From: Bradyrhizobium sp.
GTDB lineage: Bacteria; Pseudomonadota; Alphaproteobacteria; Rhizobiales; Xanthobacteraceae
Direction: 5' to 3'
NCBI RefSeq assembly: GCF_004799445.1
Contig: NZ_SSNA01000081.1
Location: forward strand, 1-64,000
Length of the DNA stretch: 64,000 nt
Translations under genes and position numbers: made by a program
The notes under the pieces: model-generated
The model's database searches: none
Seen by the model: only the letters and a program-made list of their open reading frames with translations
What the model was told of the DNA's origin: nothing
Part shown: positions 37,608 to 46,914 of the stretch, one piece after another
Layout: each line of letters begins with the position of its first letter
How positions within the stretch are numbered: the first letter of the stretch is position 1

Positions 37608-37904
37608 TGATAGCCTCCCATTGTTTTCGGTTCCGAGGGTGCACCGGCGACGTCGGCCGCATCGAGCAGTTTCGCGCGCCGGGCCTCCGCCTTCAAATGG
37701 AAATTTGGACGCCCATCCGCGCGCTTTCGGCACAGCTTGCCGCTCGATCTGTCCCTCCCACCATCACGCAAATGACACTTTATGTTTTCAGGGCGTTATC
37801 GGTATAGTTTGACGCTTTCGCCGCCTGCCAGCCTTCGCCCCTCTTGGGGCTGCGGCTCGGCAAGCCAGCCTATGCGAAGGCGGGCCGACAGAAAGTTTCC
37901 ACCC

Positions 37905-38765
37905 ATGGACGCACCCACAGGCCACGATCAAAACGCCGACCAGATCGCGTACTGGAACGGACCGGGCGGCCAGCGCTGGGCGGATCGGCAGCAGTCGCAG
38001 GACGTCCTGCTCCAGCCGGTCGCGGACCTCCTGATCGAGCGCGCGCAAGCCAGAGCCGGCGAGCGCATCATCGACGTCGGTTGCGGCAGCGGTGCCGTCG
38101 CCATCGCGCTGGCGAAACAGGTCGGCCCGGGTGGACATGTGATGGGGATCGACATTTCCGGGCCGATGCTGGCCCGCGCCCGTCAAACCGCGTCGGCGGG
38201 ACTGCCGGTCGATTTCGTGCTGGCGGATGCCACCGTCTATCCGTTCGAGCCTGCGAGTCTTGATCTTCTGGTCTCGCGCTTCGGCGTGATGTTCTTTGCC
38301 GATCCAGCACTTTCCTTCGGCAATCTGCACAGGGCGTTGAAGCCGTCGGGCCGGCTGGCTTTCGCCTGCTGGCGCGAGCCGCGCCAAAATCCGTTCTTCA
38401 TGGTGGCGCTGCAGGCGGTGTACCAACACGTGCCAAAACTGCCGCCGCAGGGGCCGGAAGATCCCGGCCCGTTCTCGTTCGCATCCGAAGCGCGCGTCCA
38501 TCGCATCCTCGGCGAGGCCGGATTCAAGGCGATCGCGATGGAGCCGTGCGATCTCGCGCTCGATGTCGCGATCGGGCAGGGCCTCGATGCGGCGATCGAA
38601 AGCGCGCTGTCGATCGGACCGGCCGCCCGCGCGCTGGCCGAGCAGCCGCCGGAGGTGGTCGCCGCCGCCACCCGGTCGATCCGCGAGGCGCTGACGCCTC
38701 TGGTCAGGGGCCAGTCGGTGCCGTTGGACGCCGCGATCTGGATCGTGACCGCGTCAGCCTCATAA
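37905..38765 (+). CDS. Class I SAM-dependent methyltransferase
   Basis: A 286-residue soluble methyltransferase. Motif I is IIDVGCGSGAVAIALA, and the later blocks VMGIDISGPML and DFVLADATVYPFEP are the SAM-binding acidic loop and post-motif I. The family also includes UbiE-like and arsenite methyltransferases, but the substrate cannot be assigned. The ATG at 37905 gives a family-like N-terminus (MDAPTGHDQN); the reading upstream is Arg-rich and unlikely. Confidence 0.85.
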   Translation: MDAPTGHDQNADQIAYWNGPGGQRWADRQQSQDVLLQPVADLLIERAQARAGERIIDVGCGSGAVAIALAKQVGPGGHVMGIDISGPMLARARQTASAGLPVDFVLADATVYPFEPASLDLLVSRFGVMFFADPALSFGNLHRALKPSGRLAFACWREPRQNPFFMVALQAVYQHVPKLPPQGPEDPGPFSFASEARVHRILGEAGFKAIAMEPCDLALDVAIGQGLDAAIESALSIGPAARALAEQPPEVVAAATRSIREALTPLVRGQSVPLDAAIWIVTASAS

Positions 38766-39044
38766 GGCGCTCGCGCGAAAAAAGCGAATTGTTGAGCGAA
38801 TTCAATTTGATTCCACCAGTCCAGTCCTGTTCGCGAAAATAAATCTGTTTTGGTCCGACCCAAATCACTTTTAGAATCCGCGCCATCCCGCCCACCAGAG
38901 GGGCGTACGCGTCGTCACGAACGTCGGGCGGGAGGCGGTGGACGCGGCAACGTCGACAGACGAATGACGTTGGCTGCGGACGGTGAAGTCGTGTGGTCCT
39001 GACGCCCCGACGCTGGCGTCAAGTTCTCGAGAAGCAAGCTTCTT
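38766..39044. other. Gene-poor stretch before repeat block
   Basis: No gene supported in the first part of the 846-base gap between the methyltransferase and pepT. The rest of the gap holds the repeat entries at 39045-39275, 39297-39383 and 39407-39510. Confidence 0.6.
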
Positions 39045-39275
39045 GGGGATGATGGTGGCAAAACAGCCCGGTCACCAGGGAGAGCGCGAAGTAAGCCGTA
39101 AACCACCGCGCGGGGAAAGCCGGAGTGACTCCGGTTGAACCTGTGGTCCTACCCCCGTGCTTTTTTTGCACGGGACCCATGGGTGCAATCGGCACCCGGC
39201 TTTCCCTGCGCCCTCTGTTTTTGGGCGGATGGTTCTCGCAAAGCTCGGGTGCGTCGCACCGCGAGATCGTGGTGG
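39045..39275. repeat. Dispersed repeat with a string of hairpins
   Basis: This stretch resembles a repeat seen many times in Bradyrhizobium-type genomes (recalled, not searched). It holds several hairpins: CCGGAGTGACTCCGG at 39119-39133, CCCGTGC-T7-GCACGGG at 39154-39174, GGGTGC/GCACCC at 39181-39197, and CTCGGGTGC/GCACCGCGAG at 39244-39265. Reading frames through it on both strands are low-complexity and not gene-like. Confidence 0.65.
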
Positions 39276-39296
39276 CACGTTCGTCATTGCCGCGTT

Positions 39297-39383
39297 CGTC
39301 ATTGCGAGGAGCGAAGCGACGAAGCAATCCATTGTCTGACTTTATGCGGTCAGATGGATTGCTTCGCTTCGCTCGCAATGACG
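39297..39383. repeat. Palindromic dispersed repeat, copy 2
   Basis: Outer arms CGTCATTGCGAG (39297-39308) and CTCGCAATGACG (39372-39383) are exact complements; inner arms GAAGCAATCCAT / ATGGATTGCTTC extend the stem. Same family as 9995-10113; a half copy is at 58442-58476. Confidence 0.88.
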
Positions 39384-39406
39384 GGCTTGCGTCAATACCC
39401 ACCGGC

Positions 39407-39510
39407 CGTCATCGTCCGCGAAAGCGGACGATCCAGTATTCCAGAGGCATCAGTGATGGATTCGATAGGCCGCGGCGTACTGGATACCCCGCATGCGCGG
39501 GGTATGACGG
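39407..39510. repeat. Second dispersed palindromic repeat family
   Basis: Terminal arms CCGTCAT (39406-39412) and ATGACGG (39504-39510), with internal hairpins CGTCCGCGAAAGCGGACG near 39413-39430 and CCCCGCATGCGCGGGG near 39487-39502. It ends the 846-base repeat-rich gap before pepT. Membership in a Bradyrhizobium repeat family is recalled, not searched. Confidence 0.7.
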
Positions 39511-39611
39511 CTTGGTCTGACGCTCGCAATGACGACGAGAAACGCTTTGCGTGCGCGCCATTTGAAAATCGAATCGGAAACCTGCACCCGGCGCCGCTGC
39601 CGGCAAACGCC

Positions 39612-40865
39612 TCAGGCCCGCTCTTCCCAGATCGCGGCGAGGTGGACGATGGTCTGTACGGCTTTCTCCATGTCCTGCACGCTCACCCATTCCAGCCGCG
39701 AATGGAAGGCGTGCTCGCCGGCGAAAATGTTGGGGCAGGGCAGTCCCATGAACGACAGCCGCGAACCATCAGTGCCGCCGCGGATCGCGGTCTTCACCGG
39801 GTTGAGGCCGGCGCGGCGGATCGCCTCCATCGCGTTGTCGATGATTTCGGGATGACGATCGATCACCTGCTTCATGTTGCGGTATTGCGGCTTGATCTGA
39901 AGCCGATAGCTCGATCGCGGAAAGTCCCGCATCACCTCCTGGACGATGGTCTCCAGCAGCGCCTCTTTCTCCCGCAATCCCGCATCGGTGAAATCGCGCA
40001 CGATGAAGCCGAGCGTGGTCTTTTCCAGCGCCCCCGAAATAGCGATCGGATGCAGAAAGCCCTGCCGGCCTTCGGTGGTCTCGGGCGAGCAGGTGGTTTT
40101 GGGCAGGCGGTCGACGATGGCGGCGGCGATCTTGATGGCGTGCTCCATCTTGCCCTTGGCAAAGCCGGGATGGGTGCTGACGCCTTCGATGGTGATGGTG
40201 ACGCCATCGGCGGAGAAGGTTTCGTCCTCGATATTCCCCGCGGTTTCGCCGTCGATCGTGTAGGCGAAATCGGCGCCGAGCTTCTTCAGGTCCGCTCTGT
40301 CGACGCCGCGGCCGATCTCCTCGTCGGGGGTGAACAGGATCTTGATCACGCCGTGTTTGATCTGCGGGTTCGCAACCAGGAACTGGGCCGCGTCCATGAT
40401 TTCGGCCATGCCCGCCTTGTTGTCGGCGCCGAGCAGCGTGGTGCCGTCCGCGGTGATGATGTCGTTGCCGATCTGATCGGCGAGCGCGGGATGGTCCGCG
40501 GCACGGATGATCTGCGAGGGGTCGGCCGGCAGCACGATGTCGCCGCCGCGGTAATTCCTCACGATCTGCGGCTTGACGTTGCTGCCGGTGCAGTCGGGCG
40601 AGGTGTCCATATGCGAGCAGAAGCAAATCACCGGAACCCGTTTGGCGGTATTGGCCGGGATCGTCGCGTAGACATAGCCATGTTGGTCGAGATCGGCGTC
40701 GGACAGCCCGATCGCCTGCAGCTCGCGCGCGAGCAGGCGGCCCAGATCCTTTTGCTTTTCGGTGGAGGGGCAGGTCGGCGAGGCCGGGTCCGACTGGGTA
40801 TCGATCGCCACGTAGCGCAAAAAGCGCTCGGTCACGGTATGCGTGAACCTAAAGGGTGAACTCAC
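39612..40865 (-). CDS. pepT: Peptidase T (tripeptide aminopeptidase)
   Basis: A 417-residue cytoplasmic dizinc exopeptidase of family M20B that removes the N-terminal residue of tripeptides. Metal-site blocks are FCSHMDTSPDC (His and Asp), TLLGADNKAGMAEIM (bridging Asp), the catalytic-base region ILFTPDEEIGRG, and the final PNIFAGEHAFHSRLEW His. Length matches the family. It lies alone between the repeats and hup. Confidence 0.95.
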   Translation of the reverse strand: MSSPFRFTHTVTERFLRYVAIDTQSDPASPTCPSTEKQKDLGRLLARELQAIGLSDADLDQHGYVYATIPANTAKRVPVICFCSHMDTSPDCTGSNVKPQIVRNYRGGDIVLPADPSQIIRAADHPALADQIGNDIITADGTTLLGADNKAGMAEIMDAAQFLVANPQIKHGVIKILFTPDEEIGRGVDRADLKKLGADFAYTIDGETAGNIEDETFSADGVTITIEGVSTHPGFAKGKMEHAIKIAAAIVDRLPKTTCSPETTEGRQGFLHPIAISGALEKTTLGFIVRDFTDAGLREKEALLETIVQEVMRDFPRSSYRLQIKPQYRNMKQVIDRHPEIIDNAMEAIRRAGLNPVKTAIRGGTDGSRLSFMGLPCPNIFAGEHAFHSRLEWVSVQDMEKAVQTIVHLAAIWEERA

Positions 40866-40905
40866 AGTGAAACCACGAATGGGTCAGGGAAAAACGACGG
40901 TGGAA

Positions 40906-40947
40906 GCGTCATTCCGGGGGGCCGCGTATGCCGCGCCGGAATGACGC
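40906..40947. repeat. 12-base inverted repeat between pepT and hup
   Basis: GCGTCATTCCGG (40906-40917) pairs exactly with CCGGAATGACGC (40936-40947) around an 18-base centre with CCGCG motifs. It may be a REP-like element or a bidirectional stop between the minus-strand genes. Confidence 0.65.
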
Positions 40948-41008
40948 CAGATCCTGTGGTGAAGTCTTGATTAGAGGTCTGGAGGTCGTGAGCGGAAAAC
41001 GTGCCTTG

Positions 41009-41308
41009 TCAGACGGCTTCCTTCAGCTCCTTGGCCGCGCGGAAGGCGACCTTCTTGCTGGCCTTGATGTGGATCGCTTCACCGGTGGCCGGGTTGCGGC
41101 CCATGCGGGCGGCGCGCTTGCGCACCTGCAGGATGCCGAGGCCGACGATGCGGATGCGCTCGCCCTTCTTCAGGTGCTTGGTGATGCGGCCGACCAGGTC
41201 GTTCAGAATCTCTTCTGCCTTCTTCTTGGACAATTCCTGGTCCTCGGCGATTGCCGCCGCGAGATGCTTGAGCGTGACGGTGGTCGGGGTCGCTGCCTTC
41301 TTCGCCAT
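41009..41308 (-). CDS. hup: DNA-binding protein HU
   Basis: A 99-residue nucleoid protein of the HU/IHF fold, slightly longer than the usual 90. The N-terminal helices carry LSKKKAEEILNDLVGRI, and the DNA-clasping arm contains RMGRNPATGEAIHIKASK. It bends and compacts DNA and probably acts as a homodimer. ATG 41308 has GGAGGGCC in front. It is monocistronic and near tRNA-Asp. Confidence 0.95.
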   Translation of the reverse strand: MAKKAATPTTVTLKHLAAAIAEDQELSKKKAEEILNDLVGRITKHLKKGERIRIVGLGILQVRKRAARMGRNPATGEAIHIKASKKVAFRAAKELKEAV

Positions 41309-41533
41309 ATTTGGCCCTCCTCGTTGTTGATGGCTTAGGAACCTAAGACGTATCAGGCCTTAAACGATTCGGTAGCAACATGCCTACGCTGTTTTGCCCG
41401 TAAATAGCCTATTTTTTGCATCGACATCGCGAAAAGGCCTGACTTACAGCGGGATTCGCAACAACCTTGACTTGGATAGGTCGCCCCTTTAAGTCCTCAC
41501 TCCTGTGCGGATCAGTCCCTGATTTCGACATCC

Positions 41534-41610
41534 GCGGGAGTAGCTCAGTTGGTTAGAGCGCCGCCCTGTCACGGCGGAGGCCGCGGGTTCGAGTCCCGTC
41601 TCTCGCGCCA
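41534..41610 (+). tRNA. tRNA-Asp (GUC)
   Basis: A 77-base tRNA with encoded CCA. The anticodon stem CCGCC/GGCGG encloses loop CTGTCAC, anticodon GTC. The acceptor stem GCGGGAG/CTCTCGC has one G-U pair. The T-arm GTTCGAGTC is intact. Confidence 0.95.
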
Positions 41611-41642
41611 TCATTTCAATGGCTTAACAGCCCAAAATGACA

Positions 41643-41669
41643 AAGGCCGCCCCGGCAGGCGGCCTTATT
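41643..41669. terminator. Hairpin terminator after tRNA-Asp
   Basis: AAGGCCGCC, CCGGCA loop, GGCGGCCTT followed by ATT. It lies between tRNA-Asp and the convergent 64-residue gene and could act for both. Confidence 0.7.
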
Positions 41670-41692
41670 CCGCATCGTCAACGTGTTGGGAC

Positions 41693-41887
41693 CTAGCGAA
41701 CCATCGAGGTATTAGAGCTGGTCACCGTCATCGGTTTGCCCGCCTTGATCACGTGGGCGGTCTGGGCGTAATCCGAGCCGGTTCGGGCCGAGATGGCTAG
41801 GCCAGCTACCGTGATGCCGGCCACAAGGGCGACCACCACGATCTTCAGGTGGGTTGCACGGTCCGCCGAGTGAATTGAATGGTTCAT
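41693..41887 (-). CDS. Small membrane-anchored or secreted protein
   Basis: A 64-residue protein starting [15 protein letters not shown], then a hydrophobic helix (about residues 16-33, [17 protein letters not shown]), then a polar C-terminal part ending [15 protein letters not shown] sits six bases before ATG 41887, a very strong start. Conserved-looking but function unknown. It is convergent with tRNA-Asp and divergent from the nuo operon. Confidence 0.7.
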   Translation of the reverse strand: MNHSIHSADRATHLKIVVVALVAGITVAGLAISARTGSDYAQTAHVIKAGKPMTVTSSNTSMVR

Positions 41888-42320
41888 GGAGGCCTCCTGG
41901 CGTCTTTGCCGCCGCGTCATTGGTGAGTGGTTTACCCCCCATTTGTTTCCGGCCGGTTTCGCGGGTTCCCCAAAATGGTTTCGTCGCCGCCCCCGGAGGA
42001 TTATCCCGCGGTTGGCGGGCATCGGCGTCACTCGCCATGAAATTCGGGCAAAGCAACTTGCAAGGCTGCGGGCAGCCTGTTCCGGAAGAGGGCCGGCGCG
42101 GCAATGCGGTCCGCACCTCTCCGGGCATAAGAGGCTCACATTTGCCCAGCGTCTGGGCGCCTCGTTGCCCGCCTCGCCGGGTTGTCCCGTCTCGCTTGGG
42201 ATCGGGCCAAACCGTCAAGATAGCTTGTCTTGCGCCCCCTGTTGCGCTGCGCTAAGCCACGCAACAACTTCAGTTGACGAATCTGCCGTCGTCCACCGAC
42301 CGCAGGAAAAGGCCCCGCCG
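41888..42320. other. Upstream region of the nuo operon (433 bases)
   Basis: No gene seen. This stretch must hold the nuo promoter and leader. Possible -35 (CTTGTC near 42224) and -10 (GCTAAG near 42250) boxes are too weak to assign. The window between the minus-strand 64-residue gene and nuoA is otherwise unremarkable. Confidence 0.5.
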
Positions 42321-42686
42321 ATGACCGGCATCTTGCAAAACTATCTTCCACTCGTGGTGTTTATCGGGGTCGCCAGCCTGATCGGCCTGGCGCTGCTGAT
42401 TGCACCCTTCCTCGTGGCCTTCCAGCAGCCCGACCCGGAAAAGCTGTCGGCGTACGAGTGCGGATTCAACGCATTTGACGACGCCCGCATGAAGTTCGAC
42501 GTCCGGTTCTATCTGGTGGCGATCCTTTTTATCATCTTCGATCTGGAAGTGGCATTCCTGTTTCCCTGGGCGGTAGCGTTCGGCAAGCTAGGGGCGACCG
42601 GCTTCTGGTCCATGATCGTTTTCCTTGCCGTCCTCACCGTCGGCTTTGCCTATGAATGGAAGAAAGGCGCGCTCGAATGGGATTGA
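42321..42686 (+). CDS. nuoA: NADH-quinone oxidoreductase subunit A
   Basis: A 121-residue membrane subunit of respiratory complex I, at the junction with the peripheral arm. It has three membrane helices and the conserved loop [21 protein letters not shown] with the Cys that becomes exposed in the deactive state in mitochondria. It is first gene of the nuoA-N operon. Its last ten bases overlap the start of nuoB. Confidence 0.96.
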   Translation: MTGILQNYLPLVVFIGVASLIGLALLIAPFLVAFQQPDPEKLSAYECGFNAFDDARMKFDVRFYLVAILFIIFDLEVAFLFPWAVAFGKLGATGFWSMIVFLAVLTVGFAYEWKKGALEWD

Positions 42687-43273
42687 GCCCCGCTCTCGCA
42701 ACGCCAGGCTTCGGACCGGCGGTCGCTCCCGCCGCAACCGGAATCATTGATCCTTCCACCGGCAGGCCGGTCGGGGCCAACGACCCGTATTTTCTCGAGG
42801 TCAACCACGAGCTGTCCGACAAGGGCTTCTTCGTCGCCGCCGCCGACGACCTGATCGTGTGGGCGCGTACGGGATCGCTGATGTGGATGACATTCGGCCT
42901 GGCATGTTGCGCGGTCGAGATGATGCAGATGTCGATGCCGCGCTATGATTGCGAGCGGTTTGGCTTTGCCCCGCGCGGCTCGCCGCGGCAATCCGACGTC
43001 ATGATCGTCGCGGGCACGCTGACCAACAAGATGGCGCCGGCGCTGCGCAAGGTCTACGACCAGATGCCGGAACCGCGTTACGTGATCTCGATGGGATCAT
43101 GCGCCAATGGCGGCGGCTACTATCACTATTCCTATTCGGTGGTGCGCGGCTGCGACCGCATCGTGCCCGTCGACATCTACGTGCCAGGCTGCCCGCCGAC
43201 GGCGGAAGCGCTGCTTTACGGCGTCATGCTTCTGCAAAAGAAGATCCGGCGCACCGGTACCATCGAACGCTAG
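42677..43273 (+). CDS. nuoB: NADH-quinone oxidoreductase subunit B
   Basis: A 198-residue peripheral-arm subunit carrying cluster N2, the last one before quinone. Cluster Cys are in [11 protein letters not shown] (the tandem Cys pair), in [13 protein letters not shown] and in [17 protein letters not shown] 42677 overlaps nuoA by ten bases, so the two are translationally coupled. The N-terminal 30 residues are variable and rich in Pro and Ala, usual for this family. Confidence 0.96.
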   Translation: MGLSPALATPGFGPAVAPAATGIIDPSTGRPVGANDPYFLEVNHELSDKGFFVAAADDLIVWARTGSLMWMTFGLACCAVEMMQMSMPRYDCERFGFAPRGSPRQSDVMIVAGTLTNKMAPALRKVYDQMPEPRYVISMGSCANGGGYYHYSYSVVRGCDRIVPVDIYVPGCPPTAEALLYGVMLLQKKIRRTGTIER

Positions 43274-43283
43274 GGTTTTTGGA

Positions 43284-43898
43284 ATGGACGACGGCAGGCT
43301 CGACGCCCTGGGACAGACGATTGTTAGCGCGCTTCCGGGTGCGGCGACCGGTCATTCGATCGCGTTCGGGCAGCTCACGGTCACCGTACAGGTCGACAAG
43401 ATCGTTGATGTCGTAAAATTCCTGCGTGACGATCCCGGCTGCCGCTTCGTCAACTTCACCGATGTTACCGCGGTCGACTATCCCGGCCGCGAGAAGCGCT
43501 TCGACGTGGTCTATCACCTGCTGTCTCCAACGCTGAATGCGCGCATCCGGTTGCGCGCCGAAGCCGATGAGACCACCCAGGTGCCCTCGATCATCGAGGT
43601 GTTTCCCGGAGCCGACTGGTTCGAGCGGGAATGCTACGACCTTTACGGCGTGATCTTCACCGGCCACCCGGACATGCGGCGGCTGTTGACCGATTACGGC
43701 TTCGATGGCCATCCGCTGCGCAAGGATTTTCCGCTCACCGGTTTCGTCGAGGTGCGCTACGACGACCAGGAGAAGAGGGTGCTTTACGAGCCCGTCCGCC
43801 TCAATCAGGAATTCCGCAAGTTCGATTTTCTCTCGCCATGGGAAGGCGCGGATTATCCGGTCCTGCCCGGGGATGAGAAGGCGGCGCCGAAAGGCTGA
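43284..43898 (+). CDS. nuoC: NADH-quinone oxidoreductase subunit C
   Basis: A 204-residue peripheral subunit (30 kDa subunit of mitochondria) next to NuoD. The family signature is [18 protein letters not shown] and then the C-terminal [16 protein letters not shown] tail. It is a separate gene here, not fused to nuoD as in E. coli. ATG 43284 has TTTTTGGA before it. It lies three bases before nuoD. Confidence 0.95.
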   Translation: MDDGRLDALGQTIVSALPGAATGHSIAFGQLTVTVQVDKIVDVVKFLRDDPGCRFVNFTDVTAVDYPGREKRFDVVYHLLSPTLNARIRLRAEADETTQVPSIIEVFPGADWFERECYDLYGVIFTGHPDMRRLLTDYGFDGHPLRKDFPLTGFVEVRYDDQEKRVLYEPVRLNQEFRKFDFLSPWEGADYPVLPGDEKAAPKG

Positions 43899-43900
43899 TC

Positions 43901-45094
43901 ATGACCGAAGCAGCAGCACTGCGTAACTTCACCATCAATTTCGGCCCGCAGCATCCGGCCGCGCATGGCGTGCTGCGTCTGGTGCTGGAGCTCGACGGCG
44001 AAGTCGTTGCCCGCGTCGATCCGCATATCGGCCTGCTTCATCGCGGCACCGAAAAGCTGATCGAGCAGAAGACCTATTTGCAGGCGATCCCGTATTTCGA
44101 CCGGCTCGACTATGTCGCGCCGATGAATCAGGAGCATGCGTTCTGCCTGGCGGCGGAAAAGTTGCTTGGAATTGAAGTGCCGCGCCGCGGCCAGCTGATC
44201 CGGGTCTTGTACTGCGAGATCGGCCGTATCCTGTCGCATCTTCTCAACGTCACCACGCAGGCGTTGGACGTCGGCGCGCTGACCCCGCCGCTGTGGGGCT
44301 TTGAAGAGCGCGAAAAGCTGATGGTGTTTTACGAGCGCGCCTCCGGCTCGCGCATGCATGCGGCCTATTTTCGGATTGGCGGCGTGCACCAGGATCTGCC
44401 GCCGAAGCTGATCGACGATATCGAGGCATGGTGCGATCCGTTCCTCGGCGTGGTCGATGATCTCGAAACGCTGCTCACCGGCAACCGCATCTTCAAGCAG
44501 CGCAACGTCGATATCGGCGTGGTCTCGCTGCAGCAGGCCTGGGAATGGGGCTTTTCGGGCGTGATGGTGCGTGGCTCCGGAGCCGCCTGGGACCTGCGCA
44601 AGGCGCAGCCTTATGAATGCTACGCCGAGATGGATTTCGACATTCCGATCGGCAAGAACGGCGATTGCTACGACCGCTACTGCATCCGCATGGAAGAAAT
44701 GCGCCAGTCCGTCCGTATCATGAGGCAGTGCATCACCAAGCTGCGCGCGGCCGACGGGCAGGGACCCGTCGTGGTGGAGGACCACAAGATTGTTCCGCCG
44801 CGCCGTGGCGAGATGAAGCGCTCGATGGAAGCGCTGATCCACCACTTCAAGCTTTATACCGAGGGCTTTCACGTGCCGGACGGCGAAGTCTACGTCGCGG
44901 TCGAGGCGCCGAAGGGTGAGTTCGGCGTCTATCTGGTCGCCGACGGCAGCAACAAGCCCTACAAGTGCAAGATCCGCGCGCCCGGGTTCGCGCATTTGCA
45001 GGCGATGGATTTCATCTGCAGGGGCCATCTGCTGGCCGACGTCTCGGCGATTTTGGGTTCGCTCGACATCGTGTTTGGAGAGGTCGATCGGTGA
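43901..45094 (+). CDS. nuoD: NADH-quinone oxidoreductase subunit D
   Basis: A 397-residue subunit (49 kDa) forming the quinone pocket together with NuoB. The N-terminal [14 protein letters not shown] with its His and the later [18 protein letters not shown] are family blocks. The final region [12 protein letters not shown] is canonical. Its stop TGA overlaps the GTG start of the FkbM-type gene by three bases. Confidence 0.96.
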   Translation: MTEAAALRNFTINFGPQHPAAHGVLRLVLELDGEVVARVDPHIGLLHRGTEKLIEQKTYLQAIPYFDRLDYVAPMNQEHAFCLAAEKLLGIEVPRRGQLIRVLYCEIGRILSHLLNVTTQALDVGALTPPLWGFEEREKLMVFYERASGSRMHAAYFRIGGVHQDLPPKLIDDIEAWCDPFLGVVDDLETLLTGNRIFKQRNVDIGVVSLQQAWEWGFSGVMVRGSGAAWDLRKAQPYECYAEMDFDIPIGKNGDCYDRYCIRMEEMRQSVRIMRQCITKLRAADGQGPVVVEDHKIVPPRRGEMKRSMEALIHHFKLYTEGFHVPDGEVYVAVEAPKGEFGVYLVADGSNKPYKCKIRAPGFAHLQAMDFICRGHLLADVSAILGSLDIVFGEVDR

Positions 45095-46056
45095 TCGTGC
45101 AGTCGCCCATCCATTTTGACCGGGCTTCGGGGTCTCTGGAGGGAGCCAACCTTTGGGAACGGACGGCCGCGCTGGCACTGGCGACAGGCTCGAAAATATC
45201 GTCGCATTTTTCGCATCGCGGCTACATCGGTTGCGCCAATCTGCTGCGCAAGACGCTGCCCGAGCGCAACATTGCGATCAAGCTCAACGCGGATGCGATC
45301 TTTGAATTTCCCTATGGCGATGGCTACTGGAGCAAACTGCTCGACCGTTCGTACAGTTACGAAGACGAGCTGGAATTGTTGTTTCGCCATTCCGCCGACA
45401 TTGACTACACGTTGCTCGATTGCGGCGCCAATTATGGCTACTGGTCGGTGCTGGTGACGAGCCGGCCATTCGGCTCGCACAGGGCGATCGCGATCGAGCC
45501 GTCGTCACAGAATTTTCCCAAGCTTGCCAACAACGCCAGGGTCAACGGAAACCGCTTCGAACTGATGAAATGCGCGATCGGCGCTGCACGGGGTACTGCG
45601 CGGCTGTCGGGAACCAAGCACGAGGCATTCAGCATTGCCGGCAACGCGGGTGGCGGCAGCGAGGAGGTGCCGGTCATTGCGCTCGATAACCTCATCGACG
45701 ACGGCAAGGTTTCTGCTGACGGAAAATACCTGATCAAGCTCGACGTCGAGGGCGTCGAAATCGAAGCCATCAAGGGTGGCACGCGGCTGTTGCAGGCCGA
45801 CAGCGTGATCATGTGCGAAGAGCACGGCAACGATCCCGATCACACGGTATCGCGCTATATCCTTGATCAGACGCCGCTCAATCTTATTGTCTACGATCCC
45901 CGCTCCAATCGGCTGGAAACGGTGACCGAACTTTCGATCCTCGACCGCATCAAGGTTTCATCCCACGTCGGCTATAACGTGTTCGGCACCGCAAGTGCAT
46001 TCTGGCAAAATCGAATTAATGCCCTGAACGCCAACGCCGCGCGCCGCATGCAATGA
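45091..46056 (+). CDS. FkbM-family methyltransferase coupled to nuoD
   Basis: A 321-residue SAM-dependent methyltransferase of the FkbM family. Motif I is [16 protein letters not shown], followed by [14 protein letters not shown] and the family C-terminal block [18 protein letters not shown]. The start is GTG 45091, overlapping the nuoD stop codon (GTGA), so translation is coupled to nuoD. The N-terminal 85 residues are unusual and may be a substrate-recognition domain. FkbM enzymes normally O-methylate sugars or polyketides. No such pathway is near, so a role linked to complex I or its quinone is an inference from position. Confidence 0.82.
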   Translation: MIVQSPIHFDRASGSLEGANLWERTAALALATGSKISSHFSHRGYIGCANLLRKTLPERNIAIKLNADAIFEFPYGDGYWSKLLDRSYSYEDELELLFRHSADIDYTLLDCGANYGYWSVLVTSRPFGSHRAIAIEPSSQNFPKLANNARVNGNRFELMKCAIGAARGTARLSGTKHEAFSIAGNAGGGSEEVPVIALDNLIDDGKVSADGKYLIKLDVEGVEIEAIKGGTRLLQADSVIMCEEHGNDPDHTVSRYILDQTPLNLIVYDPRSNRLETVTELSILDRIKVSSHVGYNVFGTASAFWQNRINALNANAARRMQ

Positions 46057-46069
46057 GAGACTGAACATA

Positions 46070-46681
46070 ATGTCCGTCCGCCGCCTCGCGCCCAAGGAAC
46101 TTCAGCCCGCGACCTTCACGTTTTCGCCGGAAAATCTCGCTTGGGCGAAGGAGCAGATCGCTAAATATCCTGAAGGCCGCCAGGCCTCCGCAGTCATCCC
46201 GATCCTGTGGCGCGTCCAGGAACAGCATGATGGGTGGGTTTCGGAAGCGGCGATCCGGGCGGTCGCGGATTTGCTCGGCATGCCCTACATTCGCGCGCTG
46301 GAGATCGCGACGTTCTACACCATGTTCCAGCTGCAGCCGGTCGGCAAGAAGGCGCACGTCCAGGTCTGCGGCACGACGCCGTGCCGCCTGCGCGGCGCGG
46401 CGGACCTGATCGAGGTGTGCCAGAGCCGCATCCACCATGATCCCTTTCAGTTGTCCAAGGATGGCGATTTCAGCTGGGAAGAAGTCGAGTGTCTCGGCGC
46501 CTGCGTGAATGCTCCGATGGTGCTGATCTGGAAGGATACCTATGAGGATCTGACCAAGGAAAGCTTCGGCAAGGTGCTCGACGGCTTTGCGTCCGGCAAG
46601 CCGCCGAAGCCGGGGCCGCAGGTCAACCGTCAGTTCTCTGCTCCGGTGGGCGGTCCGACCACGTTGAAGGAAACCACATGA
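46070..46681 (+). CDS. nuoE: NADH-quinone oxidoreductase subunit E
   Basis: A 203-residue peripheral subunit (24 kDa) with cluster N1a. Cluster Cys are [12 protein letters not shown] and [12 protein letters not shown]. The N-terminal helices [15 protein letters not shown] are typical, and the C-terminal tail is about 40 residues longer than in the E. coli protein, rich in Pro and Gly. ATG 46070 follows the FkbM gene by 13 bases. It overlaps the next small gene by four bases. Confidence 0.95.
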   Translation: MSVRRLAPKELQPATFTFSPENLAWAKEQIAKYPEGRQASAVIPILWRVQEQHDGWVSEAAIRAVADLLGMPYIRALEIATFYTMFQLQPVGKKAHVQVCGTTPCRLRGAADLIEVCQSRIHHDPFQLSKDGDFSWEEVECLGACVNAPMVLIWKDTYEDLTKESFGKVLDGFASGKPPKPGPQVNRQFSAPVGGPTTLKETT

Positions 46682-46893
46682 AGCGCGACCATGGCTTGCA
46701 GGCGGCCGGGCCAGGGAGTGTCCGAGCGATGAAAAACTGGCGCTATATGGCTTTGCACGCCGCGGCCGCGGCCGCGTTTATTTTCCTGCTGCAGCGCTAC
46801 GCACTGAGTGCGACGCTTGAATCAAGCCTGTTGTGGGCGCTGACTTTTGGCGGATGCGCAGCCGGCCTCGCCTACATGCAGTCCAATCGCTGA
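46678..46893 (+). CDS. 71-residue membrane protein inside the nuo operon
   Basis: A small protein with a charged start ([23 protein letters not shown] in two parts) and two hydrophobic helices at about residues 25-41 ([17 protein letters not shown]) and 47-66 ([20 protein letters not shown]). It overlaps the stop of nuoE (ATGA), so it is translated after nuoE. A second start at 46729 (MKNWRYM) is possible. It is not one of the 14 core subunits, and I recognise no family. A supernumerary or assembly role is possible. Confidence 0.7.
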   Translation: MKRDHGLQAAGPGSVRAMKNWRYMALHAAAAAAFIFLLQRYALSATLESSLLWALTFGGCAAGLAYMQSNR

Positions 46894-46914
46894 CCTCTTA
46901 GGAAGCTTCAAGTC

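Noticed and set aside
39019..39402. Reading frames of about 90-130 codons across the repeat block
   Set aside because: They are in several overlapping frames through palindromic repeats, rich in Arg, Ser and Pro, with no domain features. They are shadows of repeats, not genes.
32537..41610. Possible tRNA-bounded genomic island between tRNA-Val and tRNA-Asp
   Set aside because: There is no integrase, no repeat of a tRNA 3' end at the other side, and the genes are small accessory types without mobile markers. It is only a variable region.
42224..42255. nuo promoter boxes
   Set aside because: CTTGTC and GCTAAG are only loosely similar to consensus elements and the spacing is uncertain.
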